A stretch of DNA of 64,000 nt from Scatophagus argus (taxonomy: Eukaryota > Chordata > Actinopteri > Scatophagidae): the NCBI RefSeq assembly GCF_020382885.2, contig NC_058501.1, positions 5,022,001-5,086,000 of the forward strand, given 5' to 3'. Of the stretch, positions 1-11,538 are shown piece after piece. The notes below the pieces were generated by a model. That model saw nothing but the letters and a program-made list of their open reading frames with translations, was not told the origin of the DNA and ran no database searches. Both the position numbers and the translations under genes were made by a program. How positions within the stretch are numbered: position 1 is the stretch's first letter; each line of letters begins with the position of its first letter.

Positions 1-3000
1 AAAAATCTCTGTAATCTCTTTCTGGAGTCAAGACAAACAAAACCCCAGAAATCTCCAGAGCTATTTTTAGGTATTGGGCACTGAGTTATCAAATGACCTC
101 TGGCGTCGTTAAATATGGGTACAAAGAGTAGAGCCAAGAAACTGTAGTCAGAAACAATAATCAGAGCAAAGTTTAGTCGGTGCAGAAATGAGAATATTCA
201 CGCAGGAAATATTAATTTAATTAAAACAGGCTTTCGACATGGATGATGAACACAATTCATGCTACTTAGTAAGGCAAAGTTTTTGAGCTGTTATGAAAGT
301 GAATTCTCCACCAAGAAAGACCCAAAGCTACACCATCACCTCTATTAACTTTATGAACTACCTTCCACATTCTCCCAAAGATCAGTGGACCAGCAACTGC
401 TCCTTTTTCTTCGACCACGACCACCAGTACATGCAACATGATCACTGGCTGGAGAGTAACACTTTAAAATAACTTCTCTTAGTGCTGCCTGTGGTATATC
501 TTTACAGGTTCAGCACAGGACTGACCACGACAGGGTAATTCTGTCTGTTTACACCAGGTCAGTTCCAGGCCAGGACCCTCTGCACCAAACACTCGGTCAC
601 AGATGCTGGCCTACATGCACATCAAGAATAAAGAAAAGCAATGAGCTACTCCACTATCTTCTAAGAGGCTACATTTAGAAGAAAAACAAACATTTACTGT
701 AACAACAAAGGTGAACAGCGTGTCCTTTTTGTCTCTCCATTCAACACCTCTTGTAAACTTGCTGAGATTGTATAGACAGTTAGTACATATGGGGCAGCAC
801 TTCCAGTAGGTTCTAACTAAATACATTTGTCCATTGCACAATACCACAAGGATGTTGTAAAGTTCTGCTCAAAAGAACATGGCCATTGTGACTAGTCAAC
901 ACCGGCCAAGAATCTGGGTCTCCATTGCATCATGCTTATAAAACTAGGGCAACCTGATTGGCCAGAGACCTGTGACATGGCACAGGACCAGTGAAAAATG
1001 GGTTCTTTTGTGCCATAGCTGTTCTCTTTGCAGTGTTAGAAGAAAGATAAAAGTCTGAACCATGCCAAACCAAAACAAGGTCATTTCATAATTTTGATTT
1101 GCACAACTCATCAACTATGAAAGACAGTTCTGTAATATGAATTATTGTATGTTTTAGTTAAAGCCATTACAAGTTGTACTTCTGTAAGTGTTGCAGAGGC
1201 TAATCTGGAGTGTGAGTCAAGCTTCACAAATTATGGATCTGGGGCAATGACATCATCAGGGTTTTTCTCAGAATTTAGAAAACTCCACCAGAGGCAGTGA
1301 AGACCCTCTAAAGCGCTTCTCACAGGCCAGCCCTCTGTATGATGAGTAAACTGACTTTCATGTGTTAAATTGGTAGCATGCCCCTTAAATTGCTGCAGTA
1401 ACATGATACAAAGAAAATGTAATCATACATACGGTACATATCAGTTCAACACTTTTTATATACACAAGTTAAGAAAATAGAAAACAAAATATATAGTTAT
1501 TGTAGTTACATATTTTCCAAATGCATAAAACATTTTCAAAAATTATCTAAAACAGCTGATATGGAAAGAATTTGAAAATAAAGAATTACATTGTATAAGA
1601 CAATAGAACATATCAAGACTATTAATTTACGATGATAAAACTGTTCCAGTTTTGAACTCGCTGACATGATAAAACACTTTGAACGAGGTTATCTTCCACT
1701 AGAAACAAATCAAAGTGCAACAGTTTCCCAAAAATATAGTTTATTGTGAATTTTGTCATTGCTGTGAAAAAAGCATTAATGCATATTTTTTCATTTAAAA
1801 AGCCAACCTTCTGGAGCACCTTGGTAGCCAAACGGTTACAATGTCTGCATGTCCTGTTGGTTTAAACTGTCTAATAAAGGCAAAAATAGCCAAAATGTTT
1901 GTGCGGTGGAAGCTTTAAGTTGCCACATCACACTGGTGTCTGCTGAGTACTGGACCAGGATTGGTTCCCAAACCGTTTGTGATGTCACAAATCATGTTCA
2001 CGGTCTCCACTCAGAACACACAGAATTCTATGCAGTGCAGCTCAAACATTCAACTGTAGGAATAAGAAGAAAAGCTCATTATTGACTGGAGGGGAACTTT
2101 AAACATTTAAGGAAGTATGAACTGTGAAAAAAAACAAAAAACAAAAACAGGAGTGTATCTTTTTGTTGCACTGAGACTTTTCTCTCTGTCAGCATCTCAT
2201 TCCTGGATATGCTTTTCAGGAACATCCCACAGTGCCAGACTCATATTGTGTCTGCATGTGTGTCTCTCCATTGTGTGTCCACAGTCACTCTTTTGTTCTG
2301 GTTCTCTGTGCTGTGCAGGAAGGTCTAGACAGCTGACACTTACCTAATCCACAGGGCTGCCTGAGGCCATCTCCTGTTGGCTGACCTCTTTCCCTCACAA
2401 GGGACAACTGGAACAGCAAAAGTTCAAAAAGGTAAGAATTTGAGGTCTGCTCAACTTTTCTTGCAGCTAATTCATGCTTCTTCCAAACAAGCAAAAAAAA
2501 AAAAAAAAAACTCTCTCACACATAAACAATTTCATATTCAAATTACTCACAAATTCACAAACAATTATTACTGTAAGAGCAAAATGTCTTAACCACCTTC
2601 CTTAAGCATAAAACCATTTTAAGCTAAAATGAATCTATTATTTTAATTTTGATTTTGTGCCTTTTTGTCTCAAAGTGGTGTTTTTACCTGGTTTATTGAT
2701 TTGCACTGGACTGAATTGATTTGGCTGTTAGAGTATTTTGTGAATTTTATGAAACAGCCAGATAAATGCTTATTAAGGGGTCCATCATCCAATAAAAAAC
2801 CTTTGATAACATCTGGCATTAATTTTAGGCCTGCAGGCTGACAAATTCTGGGATAATATTTGGACCATCAAACCATATTTGAAGATAAAGAATAGAATAG
2901 AATTTTTCCGAGAAATTCGATACTGCAGTAGGATAATTTAGACACATTTCATATGACATTGATCTGAAGTAACCTATATAAGAACCTAAACCTTGCTAGC

Positions 3001-3249
3001 TAATTATGATGGAGCAGTTTTGTCAATTTCATCTATCCAACATTCACCAGTCAAAGGAAGGTGACTGTCTGCTCCCGCTGCAGTGGGTGACTCATTCAAA
3101 GCTATGGTGTGTGTGTGTGTGTGTGTGTGCATGTTTGGGGGTGGGTGACAGGTCAGGGAGTGAAGGCAGAACTGTTTTCACACGTCCATGCTCTCGTGTA
3201 CCATGCTGTCTCCACGGCGTCGTCAGCCCCTGATCACGCGCTGAGTCTC
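1..3249. other. Intergenic region without a supportable gene
   Basis: I see no conserved protein in any frame. The longest open frames (under 90 codons) have no recognisable domains and no chain of splice sites. The stretch from about 1380 to 1830 is AT-rich and could be a 3' UTR of a minus-strand gene lying to the left, but nothing in it proves this. A (TG)n tract lies at 3106-3129, just upstream of the klf10 promoter. Confidence 0.6.
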
Positions 3250-3335
3250 TCTCCTATTGGTCGGTGCTTAACACACCTTTGTGTCCTATTGGGGGAGGTG
3301 ATAAACCGCGCCCCATTTTTCCGCACCGTGTTTGA
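3250..3335 (+). promoter_or_regulatory. klf10: Probable klf10 proximal promoter
   Basis: Two inverted CCAAT boxes (ATTGG at 3256-3260 and 3288-3292) are spaced 32 bp apart. They are followed by an ATAAA-like element (about 3301) and a GC-rich CGCGCCCC stretch just ahead of the probable first exon. Paired CCAAT boxes are common in promoters of immediate-early genes, which fits klf10. The transcription start itself cannot be read from the sequence. Confidence 0.5.
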
Positions 3336-3339
3336 AACG

Positions 3340-4106
3340 ATGAATGGGAGTAAGGCTGTGGAGAAAACTGGGGAAATAGTCTTTAGTTTCAAGTGTTCAC
3401 GCAAGACAAGCAGTCGGCAGTTAAACCAAGCTCTTGAATACTTCACACAGACTCACATAAGATGTAAGTAAATCATGTTTACGTTATATATTCAATCTTA
3501 CATGAAATGTATTGTTTACTGATAATGACAAGTTCGCCACGGCTATATGATGGAGGGATATAGGCTATAGCTTTTATTTGTTTTATCACCAATGTTGGCT
3601 GTCAAACGACAACATGACCACCTTGTCCAGGTTGGAGTTTTTTACCACCAGCTTTGCCAGTGATGGTTGTGTGTGTGTGTGTGTGTGTGCAGGTCAGGGA
3701 GGGGTTGTTGAGTGTTATGTGACTGTGTAAGCAGCACAGTTGGTGGTTTTGTCCCCCAGGGAAGTAGGTGAAAGGGCCCCAGGGCTAGAGAACAGCAGCT
3801 GATCATGCTCACTTCACATGCTCCTGCCTACAGTATATTCTGTCTATGTTGATGAATGTCAAACTCAGTAAGTTTCAAAACATTGACTGAATATGTTGGG
3901 AACATGTGGGCCTGACACCGAGCAACTTAGGCTGCTAGATTCATGCAAAGCGTTTAATGTTTAAATGTCAGATGTTTTCTTACATAATAAATGCAATGTA
4001 TGTAAATCCTTAATAGCTGCAGCTAATCTATTGATGAAAAGACCAGTCTATACTGTTGTCTTATACTCTTTTTTTTTTTCACTCTTTCACCATAGTTGCA
4101 ACATGA
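3340..4106 (+). other. Upstream ORF in the klf10 leader, spliced, overlapping the main ATG
   Basis: An ATG at 3340 opens a frame that runs to the exon 1 donor (GTAAGT at 3464). It continues through the exon 2 acceptor (exon 2 starts 4096) for three codons and stops at TGA 4104-4106. The stop overlaps the klf10 start codon (ATG 4103-4105) in an ATGA arrangement. The encoded peptide would be 44 residues and resembles nothing I know. It cannot be the klf10 N-terminus with this splice junction because the frames differ. It is likely a translational control uORF if transcription starts upstream of 3340. Confidence 0.45.
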
Positions 4107-5819
4107 AAGTTGAGGAGCTCTGCTCAGATATTCAGGGTGCTTTCCAGCCTGCTCCTATGGGTGCAGTTGACATGGAGGCTGTCGAGGCTCTGATGTCCAT
4201 GACCGAACACTGGAAGACCTTGAATCTAAAATTCAGGCACCCCAGACCCTTGACTCCATCCTCAGATTGCTCAGAGGATGACTCTGCCCCCCTTGGGTCT
4301 GCTGTGCCACAGGAATCTCCTTTGGTAAGTGATCCATATAGACTGAGAGATGTCATAGCAAGCCTCAGTGAACAAAGGGTTTGCAACAACTGGCCAAGAA
4401 TATGACATTAGGCACAAGATTATTTTGTAGGGCTGTCTATGCTCTGCTACTTGCATTTAGTTATTACAAACTTACTTGAATTTTTAACAGTGCCTTTGCT
4501 TTCAGTGTATGACACCGCCATACAGTCCACCACACTTTGAGGCCACCCATGCACCCTCAACAGCACCCTTACATCGACTTGCAGCAGCCGAAAGTTCAAG
4601 CTGGCAGCCAACAGAAGAGAGTTATACACACGCTGCTGCTTCTCAGCAGCTGTTCCGAAGTACCAGTGTGATCCGCCACACCTCAGATGGCCAGCACTGC
4701 TCCTGCAACACAGAAGACGGATTGACTCAAGTTCGTATTAAAGAGCCTGAAAAAGATTTGAGCTCTGAAGATGGGCTGAAAGGTAGAGATTCTGAGGGTA
4801 ATATTCTAATACAGTCTGACTCCAATGTAACTACCCCACAGAAACCTTTCACAGCCACCCAGATGAGTCTCTCAGGCCCTGATAATAAATCAAAAACCCC
4901 CCAGACTGTCTTCTCTGTCCTAGCCAGTGGCCCAGGAGTCTCTGCTGTACCTGTCTACTGCCAGATTCTTCCTGTCTCTTCTCCTTCTGCCAGTGTCATG
5001 CAAAATCCTGTCATGCCCTCTGAGAATCAGAATCAAAGCCTACAACCCATCTCATCAGCACTCACCACTGTGCAAACACCGCTGCAACAACAGGCATTAC
5101 CACAAACCCAAGCACCTTCTCCCAGTCAGGTCTTCCTGTTTGGGGGGCAGGTGGCAAAAGGCCCTGTGATGTTCCTTGTCCCTCAGCCAGCTGTCTCCAC
5201 ACTCTGTGTCCAGCCAGCACTGGTGACCCCAGGTGGCACCAAGCTACCAGCCATCGCCCCCGCACCTGGCCGTGCATTGTTGGAGCAAAGACAAAGTCCA
5301 CTCCGACCAGAAGTGTCCCGTATGCGCAGCCATGTTTGTCCCCACGATGACTGCAACAAAACCTATTTCAAGAGCTCCCACCTCAAGGCCCACATGAGGA
5401 CACATACAGGTAAGAGATGAAGGATTTTACACCCAAAGAAGTATATTTTAGCATTTTAGTTGTCGAGCACTCTTCTGGATACATTTCACAAAGCAACCGA
5501 AAGTCAGTACCGTATGCAAAATGATGGCACAAGTCTAAGTTTATTATAATCATGAATACATTTTACTGTCTCTCTTCCAACAGGTGAGAAACCCTTCAAA
5601 TGCAAGTGGGAGGGCTGCGAGAGGCGATTTGCTCGCTCTGATGAGCTCTCTCGCCACAGACGTACCCACACGGGAGAGAAAAAGTTTGCCTGTCCCATGT
5701 GCCTCAGTCGCTTCATGCGCAGCGACCACCTGGCCAAGCACGTCAGGAGACACCTAGCAGTGAAGAAGGCGTCCTGCTGGATGTTAGGGGTCACTCAGTC
5801 TTCAAAAAACTCTCTGTGA
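4103..5819 (+). CDS. klf10: Krueppel-like factor 10 (TIEG1-type transcriptional repressor)
   Basis: Coding exons are 4103-4324, 4506-5409 and 5584-5819, with a non-coding first exon ending at 3463. All junctions are GT-AG and in phase, giving 453 residues (human KLF10 is 480). Residues 23-33 ([11 protein letters not shown]) form the Sin3-interacting repressor helix of TIEG proteins. A Ser/Pro/Gln-rich middle contains the family motifs TPPYSP and SVIRHT. Three C2H2 fingers follow at about 352-374, 382-404 and 412-432, with TGEKPF and TGEKKF linkers. They bind GC/CACC boxes in the nucleus. KLF11 is the close alternative; the azin1 and atp6v1c1 neighbours favour klf10. The start is placed in exon 2, as in a shorter known KLF10 isoform. 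A different first exon could add N-terminal residues. The C-terminus after finger 3 is short and diverged. Confidence 0.93.
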
Positions 5820-6291
5820 GGCATCATGATGACATGCCAAAGTAAAAACTGTGAAAAGAAAAAAACAAAAAACTGAAGGTGAGGCTGAAGTTGTGTGGCT
5901 CAGTCCCAAACAATGCACAGACAAGAGTACAAGAGTGTGTACCTGGGTTTTACGTGTCACCAGTCAGCTCGTAACAGTTGCACAACACTGAACTGAAAAC
6001 TAACTAATGTAAAGTCTTTGCTGCTTCACTGTTCTTTTGTAATTATAGTTGAATTTTAACAAGGTTCTGAGACTGTTTACATTGGAAGTCAAACTACTGT
6101 ATTGCCTTATAATGAGCAAATACACTGCAAATGTCTGCAGGCAGTATTATTCAAGCAATTTCCACTTTTACAAATGAATACTATGTGTATGTTTACTTTT
6201 TAGTGATATTTGACCAAAGAATGTTAAACTTTGTGCTTTTGTGCCATATGAGAATCTGTTTATTAGACAATTTTGCACACAAGATTTCTCT

Positions 6292-6297
6292 ATTAAA
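6292..6297 (+). terminator. klf10: klf10 poly(A) signal (ATTAAA)
   Basis: An ATTAAA hexamer lies about 470 bp after the stop codon, with T-rich sequence downstream (TTTTCTCATTTTTTAGTGTG). The 5820-6320 stretch is read as the 3' UTR. Confidence 0.55.
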
Positions 6298-6548
6298 CTT
6301 GAACATATGTATTTTCTCATTTTTTAGTGTGATTGTCTAGTCTGTTTTACATGCACTGTTCAAAATCTCCTCCTGCTGTCTCATTATCCAGGATGAGAAT
6401 TGGACTAAGACTTCATGTTGTGAAACCATTTCTTAAAATGGTTTTTGTTCATGTACATCTGAGCAAAAGCAGTACGGCTTAGCTAAAAAGTAAAAATAGC
6501 CCGGTAATGAAAACACAAACAGTAATTCACAGTCCAGCCAATGAGATG

Positions 6549-6554
6549 TTTATT
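6549..6554 (-). terminator. azin1: azin1 poly(A) signal (AATAAA on the minus strand)
   Basis: TTTATT on the plus strand is AATAAA for azin1. The 3' UTR would then cover about 7580 down to 6530 (roughly 1 kb, AT-rich, no other gene visible). A second candidate AATAAA lies near 6993. The klf10 signal is only about 250 bp away, so the two genes converge tail to tail. Confidence 0.5.
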
Positions 6555-7580
6555 ACTGTTCATGTTGACAAGCACAGATACAAGTTTTAACAGACAAATG
6601 CCCGATAATTCATCATGCCTTAGACAGATGGGGAGACAACTTCAAAGATAAGACATACACTTTACAAACATACTTCCACAGTCAGGGAAATATTCTTTCA
6701 ATAGCCATAAATATTGAAAAAAAATTCTGTGGAGACAACAAAACAGTATGCGTTCTAGCGTTATAAATGACTCCATTCCATGTTATCGAATTCATTACCC
6801 ATCAACACTTCCCTTGTTCCACCCGCAGCACGTGCTGTATAGCAAACCAGTTACCTGCTGGTCCAAGCAAGCTACTCAGAACTTCAAAAAAATCAACACT
6901 GAAACATCAGCTTCCCCACCAACACCAGAGCAGACTGTACTATGATTTTTCCAGGAGTGGACCTCATGGATACACTGAGCTTTGATCACACTGGCTTTAT
7001 TTACTGCATCTGACAGATGAGTAAATGCACCTTCATACGCTTGTTTCTATTTCAAAACACTAATGAGAACAACAGATTTTAAATGTAATGATGGAATCAA
7101 AATAACAATCTATACAACCAATTAAAATCATAAATACACATCTTGAAGAAAAGCAGCCAATAACATCTTAGAATTGTGTTTCTGTTTAAATACACTGCTC
7201 CACTCAGGGACACATATCTTACTTTACAAGACTGGCAACAGCAATGGAGATATAGATAATACATCTGTCAAATATAATCATTTAAAATAATTATATGTGT
7301 ACTGTATGAGTGTAAACTGTAGTGCCATGGGATATCCAAAGCAAAAAGAAGAATGCATCTGTCTTTTTGGAGTCATCCATTTTGTTGCATATGAATAAAC
7401 ATCTACTTGAGTTTTTCTTGTCTATCACTTACTATATTTTACATTGAGGGTTGTGAAATTAACTGTCTGGTCCCACGCTCTATCTGCACAGTTGGCTCAG
7501 TTCATCCCAGTGGAATGTAGGCCAGAGGAGGCTAGCAGCAGAAACCAGTAAAGGAAAGAGGAGTCTTTCTGGTTTGAGCA

Positions 7581-10500
7581 CTAAGCTGGGACAGACAGCG
7601 CAGCCTCTGTTTGGCAGGAATTGAGGAAATAAGGAACCAAAGAGAAGTTCTTCAGTGTAGCCTCGTGGGGCACACCAGTGTCCTGCATCTCAAACCTGGT
7701 GGAGAAAAATTAATATGAGCCAAGGACAAAATCTGCATATTTTTGAACATTCTGGAGGTTTCATTCAATCAGCACAGTCCAAATGTATACATACTCCTCA
7801 ATTTCTTACCAGTCTCTTGAGGAGATGACATAGTATACAGGGGGTGGTGGTGAGTCAGTGGCAGTGCAGAGTGGCTGACCCAGACTGTAGGCCCCTGCTT
7901 GGGTGAAAATGAGCCAGTCTCCAGTGTTAAGCTCAGGCAACACACAGTGCTCCACCACCTGGTCCAGGTCATCCCCTGAGGGACCCCACAGGCTACTGCT
8001 GAACACTGGAGCACCAAGGGATGTGTTCTGCTAACACACAGCAGATTTATTTAAATCAATCAGTCGCTGTGAACTGGAGATGAGAACTTTGTAGGATTTA
8101 TTCAACTGGATTAGGTTTAGGTTGACAGATCTTAATATCATAACCAATTAAGAAAAATTGTTTCACACTTATTTCATATCAATAAATCAGGAATTTGCTA
8201 TCTATGTGCTAACACAGATTAAATGCAGTGTTATCACATCTATATACTGGAGTTCACATGGTGCAGCAGCAATTATCCAAAGTTTAATATCATCAAAAGC
8301 AATTAGTGTGTTATGGACTATAATGCTTCAATTATGAATGTTGCTGCAATGAAGCTGCAAATTCTAAAACACAAATGTATCATACATTCAACCCAGCAGC
8401 ACACAATATCTATACAGAAAATCTATAACCTTCACCTTGTGAACAGATGGAGCAGCAATCAGAGTTTCAGAAAGTTTGCTGGCAAATGATCCATATACTC
8501 CCTCGTTCATGTAGTACTGGAACTCTGGCTCATCGTTGGGAGATGGATCATCTGTTCAGAGAGGTGGTATACAAAATCTATTAGAGTGGGACTGATTCAA
8601 TTTTTGAACTTATTTTTTGTTAACTTGTTTTCATTTTGCTTCAAATTACAGTTTTCTGTCACACATTCGGCTAGTTCCTTTGGCATAAGATCAGATAAGG
8701 TAAGATAAGAACTTTTTTTATATTTATGAATATATGGCTTCAGTGAACATCATGCCACTGACCATGTGCCTGATCCTGGCAATCACGTGCAACCACCTCC
8801 TTGGAGATGATGTTCACAGCCAGAGTGAAAGCAGAGGACACAAAGAAGCCACCAGGCTCAGCAATAATGGAAACTCCAGTAGAAGGGGGGAAGTATAGGT
8901 CCACCATAGACATGACAGCACTATTGATCTGCAGAAGAGTTAACGGTAGAAAAAAAAAAAAATCAGGGACCAAATCAAGTTTTCTGACCATAAATCCTAC
9001 AACCTGGACAATGGCACAATATGCTGACACATTTCTCTACCAGTATTGTTTTTATAGATTGTACTGCTTGATTGTACTACTGAGTGTCCTAGTAGTATCA
9101 TATAAAAAGTAGACAAAAAGATTCTGACCAGTTCCAGCTGAGTCTCAGAGCCACTGAAGCCACCTCCGATGTCCAGGATTTTCATGTTGAAGCCAATTTC
9201 CTCCTGAGGCAGACAAAGGCTTATAAATGTTTGACCAAAACAAAGCAAAGTGAAGAAACAAAACGAATACCCAGTATTTCTAGACCTGCTGCAAGGGTCC
9301 AAAACAAAGCACAGAAACACAGAAGTTGCAAGTAGCTAAATAACAGTATTTAACATTACTTACTCCCATATCAAAGACACAACGGGCATCAGATATGGCA
9401 TGAATGTACACCTGGTCATCCTCACAAGAACTGGAAATGTGAGACCTGTGGGGGGAAGGACAAGGAAAATGCAGCAGTTAAAGATTAAACATTGATGTCG
9501 TCATAGTAAGCTTTATCCTGCAGCAGGTTGAAATTTGTGGAATTTCTGGAGAATGAGCAGAGGTCAAAAGGGCTGATTTGTACCAGTGACAGCATCTGCA
9601 GGACTCACCTGACTCCAACCACCTCCACATCCAGCTCCTTAGCCTTCTCTAGCAGATGCCTGCAGTCCTTGAGAGAGCAGCCAAAAGTCATGCTCATCTC
9701 ATCATCCTGGCTAGACACTTCTGTTGAAATCTGCAGTAGCAGCCTGAATGAAATAAAGTATCTTGGTTACAACTGGCACACAACTAGAATGAGTTGACAA
9801 ACTAGCACATTGAATTACAAAATGGCTACGGCTGAAACCAATTAATATATAACAGCTTACTTTAACATAAAGCCTCTTATTATTGAAGACAAAAGATACA
9901 GATACAGATAGTGTCTGATGACTCGTAAATGCATCACAATTGCACAAATCCGATTACATGATAATGCTGAAATAGTGGCTTTCAAGCCCTATGATCATTG
10001 GCACGAGTACTGGTATTTATCAAGCACATACTTGGCACTGGGGTGGCAACGAGAAATCTTGCGTAGCTCTGCTTCATTATCACACACCAGGAGGTCAATG
10101 CCGTTCTTAGCAGCATATTTAATCTGGGACACTTGTTTGCAAACACCACCATAGATGATATCTTCAGAGGGAATACCATGGCTCTGTACCAGTTCAAGTT
10201 CAGACTGAAATACAAAAAGAAAAAGACAGAACAGTATTTCATTAATATATTGTATTATATATATTATACTTGTGGGATAGTAAACAGACATTTCATCATA
10301 CCATGCACATCCATCATAGTTTACTGCAGACAATCACTGAATTACACAGACCACTTAGTAGTGCCTCTATGTCTATTCTTACAGTTTGTGGACAACACAT
10401 TGTCCAAAATGAACCCAAATAAATAAGAACAGAGTGGTGTATTACTGAACCCAATTTAGTAACCTGTAAAATAGGGGTAGTAAAGTCCCTTGAAAACTGT

Positions 10501-11353
10501 GTTTTCTGAGAAGAAACCTGAACTGACAGTAGTGATCCACCATGTTTTTAAGAGAGTACCTTGTTGGTGCAAATGAATCCAGTGCCGAGGGCACCAAGAA
10601 CTTCAATGACAGTTGGACTGCTGTTACATCGAACAGCATAGTAGGGTCGAATGTGAGCCATGTGGGTTCGCCAGCGAACATGCTGCCTCATTATAACGCC
10701 GAGGTCTGCCACAAAGAATGCACTCTTCTCAGACTGAGGAAGAAGGAAACACACACGTGTGAGTCTAAGAACACATACACTGCAAGCTCTTGCAAAAGCA
10801 TATCCATCCATCCATCCATTTTCTATACCGCTCATCCGTCAGGGTCGCGGGGGGAGCTGGAGCCTATCCCAGCTGACTACGGGCGAGAGGCAGGGTACAT
10901 CCTGGACTGGTCGCCAGTCAATCGCAGGGCCAACACACAAAGACAAACAACCACACACTCTAACACTCACACCTAGGGGCAATTTAGAGTAGCCAATTAA
11001 CCTAATGTGCATGTTTTTTGGTATTGTGGGAGGAAGCCGGAGTACCCGGAGAAAACCTACGCAGGCACAGGGAGAACATGCAAACTCCACATAGAAGGGC
11101 CCAGACCGGGATTCGAACCTGGAACCCTCTTGCTATGAGGCGACAGTGCTAAGCAAAAGCACATCAACATTACAAATACAAAAATACAACTGACTTTCGA
11201 GACAATTCACAGACAGTAAAAATATGCTGATGTTGCTGTGAGACACCTTACCAGTGTTTGCTCATAAATGTGATTGTCAATCACGTCACACAGGGCCACG
11301 CCTGCCTCTAGCAGTCCAACAGAGTATTGTGGTTCGTCAGTGATTCCTTTCAT
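7581..11353 (-). CDS. azin1: Antizyme inhibitor 1 (inactive ornithine decarboxylase homologue)
   Basis: Ten coding exons in transcript order: 11353-11252, 10733-10560, 10204-10032, 9743-9609, 9445-9364, 9203-9129, 8928-8763, 8551-8436, 8027-7810 and 7695-7581. All junctions fit GT-AG and phase, giving 451 residues (human AZIN1 has 448). The protein is an ODC-like alanine racemase barrel plus a C-terminal beta domain. It binds antizyme and so spares ODC and raises polyamines. ODC landmarks are changed: K69 is R69 (YAVRCN), D88 is I88, R277 is Gly in EPGG, D332 is Glu in MNEGVYG, and the active-site Cys is G359 in [10 protein letters not shown]197 is kept. It cannot be a functional decarboxylase. 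Both neighbours support azin1 over azin2 or odc1. An in-frame ATG four codons upstream (11365) is a possible alternative start; 11353 matches the vertebrate MKG start. Confidence 0.95.
10801..11152 (-). mobile_element. V-SINE-like retroposon, copy 1, 5'-truncated
   Basis: The SINE runs on the minus strand inside azin1 coding intron 1. It has a tRNA-like B box (GGTTCGAATCC), the conserved central domain (GCATGTTCTCCCTGTGCCTG) and a (GGAT)n 3' tail. It is flanked by a target-site duplication GCAAAAGCA at 10792-10800 and 11153-11161. The tRNA-like A-box end is missing, as expected for incomplete reverse transcription. Confidence 0.85.
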
Positions 11354-11462
11354 CCTCTCAACCATTTTCTTCTGATCCGACAGGCATAAAGAATGTGGCT
11401 TGTCCAAAGAGGTCTTGCTCACTCCCTCTCGAGCCCCTGGGGTCCTAGACTTACGCAACAAA
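11252..11462 (-). other. azin1: azin1 third transcript exon, with leader and first coding part
   Basis: This exon begins after a CTGTACAG-type acceptor and carries about 100 nt of leader before the MKG start at 11353. A ten-codon AUG uORF (ATG at 11387, TGA at 11358-11360) overlaps the MVER ATG at 11365 in another frame. It stops 4 nt before the MKG ATG. A start at 11353 would therefore need leaky scanning or reinitiation. Confidence 0.7.
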
Positions 11463-11510
11463 CTGTACAAGAAAAAGAGAAAAGTTAACATAAAATAAAC
11501 ATGCTCAAAA

Positions 11511-11538
11511 AGCAAAAAAAAAAAAAAAAAAAAAAAAG
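11511..11538. repeat. Poly(A)/poly(T) tract
   Basis: A run of about 23 A on the plus strand is a poly(T) in the azin1 transcript, about 50 nt upstream of the exon 3 acceptor. Confidence 0.9.

Noticed and set aside
2350-2420. Minus-strand 64-nt segment with an acceptor-like TGCTGTTCCAG and a perfect GTAAGT donor
   Set aside because: The reading frame has no recognised domain and no neighbouring exon could be chained to it. One good donor by chance is expected in 64 kb.
3340-3463. klf10 exon 1 frame as the N-terminus of KLF10
   Set aside because: Joined to exon 2 by the visible splice sites it stops after three codons and is out of frame with the KLF10 body.
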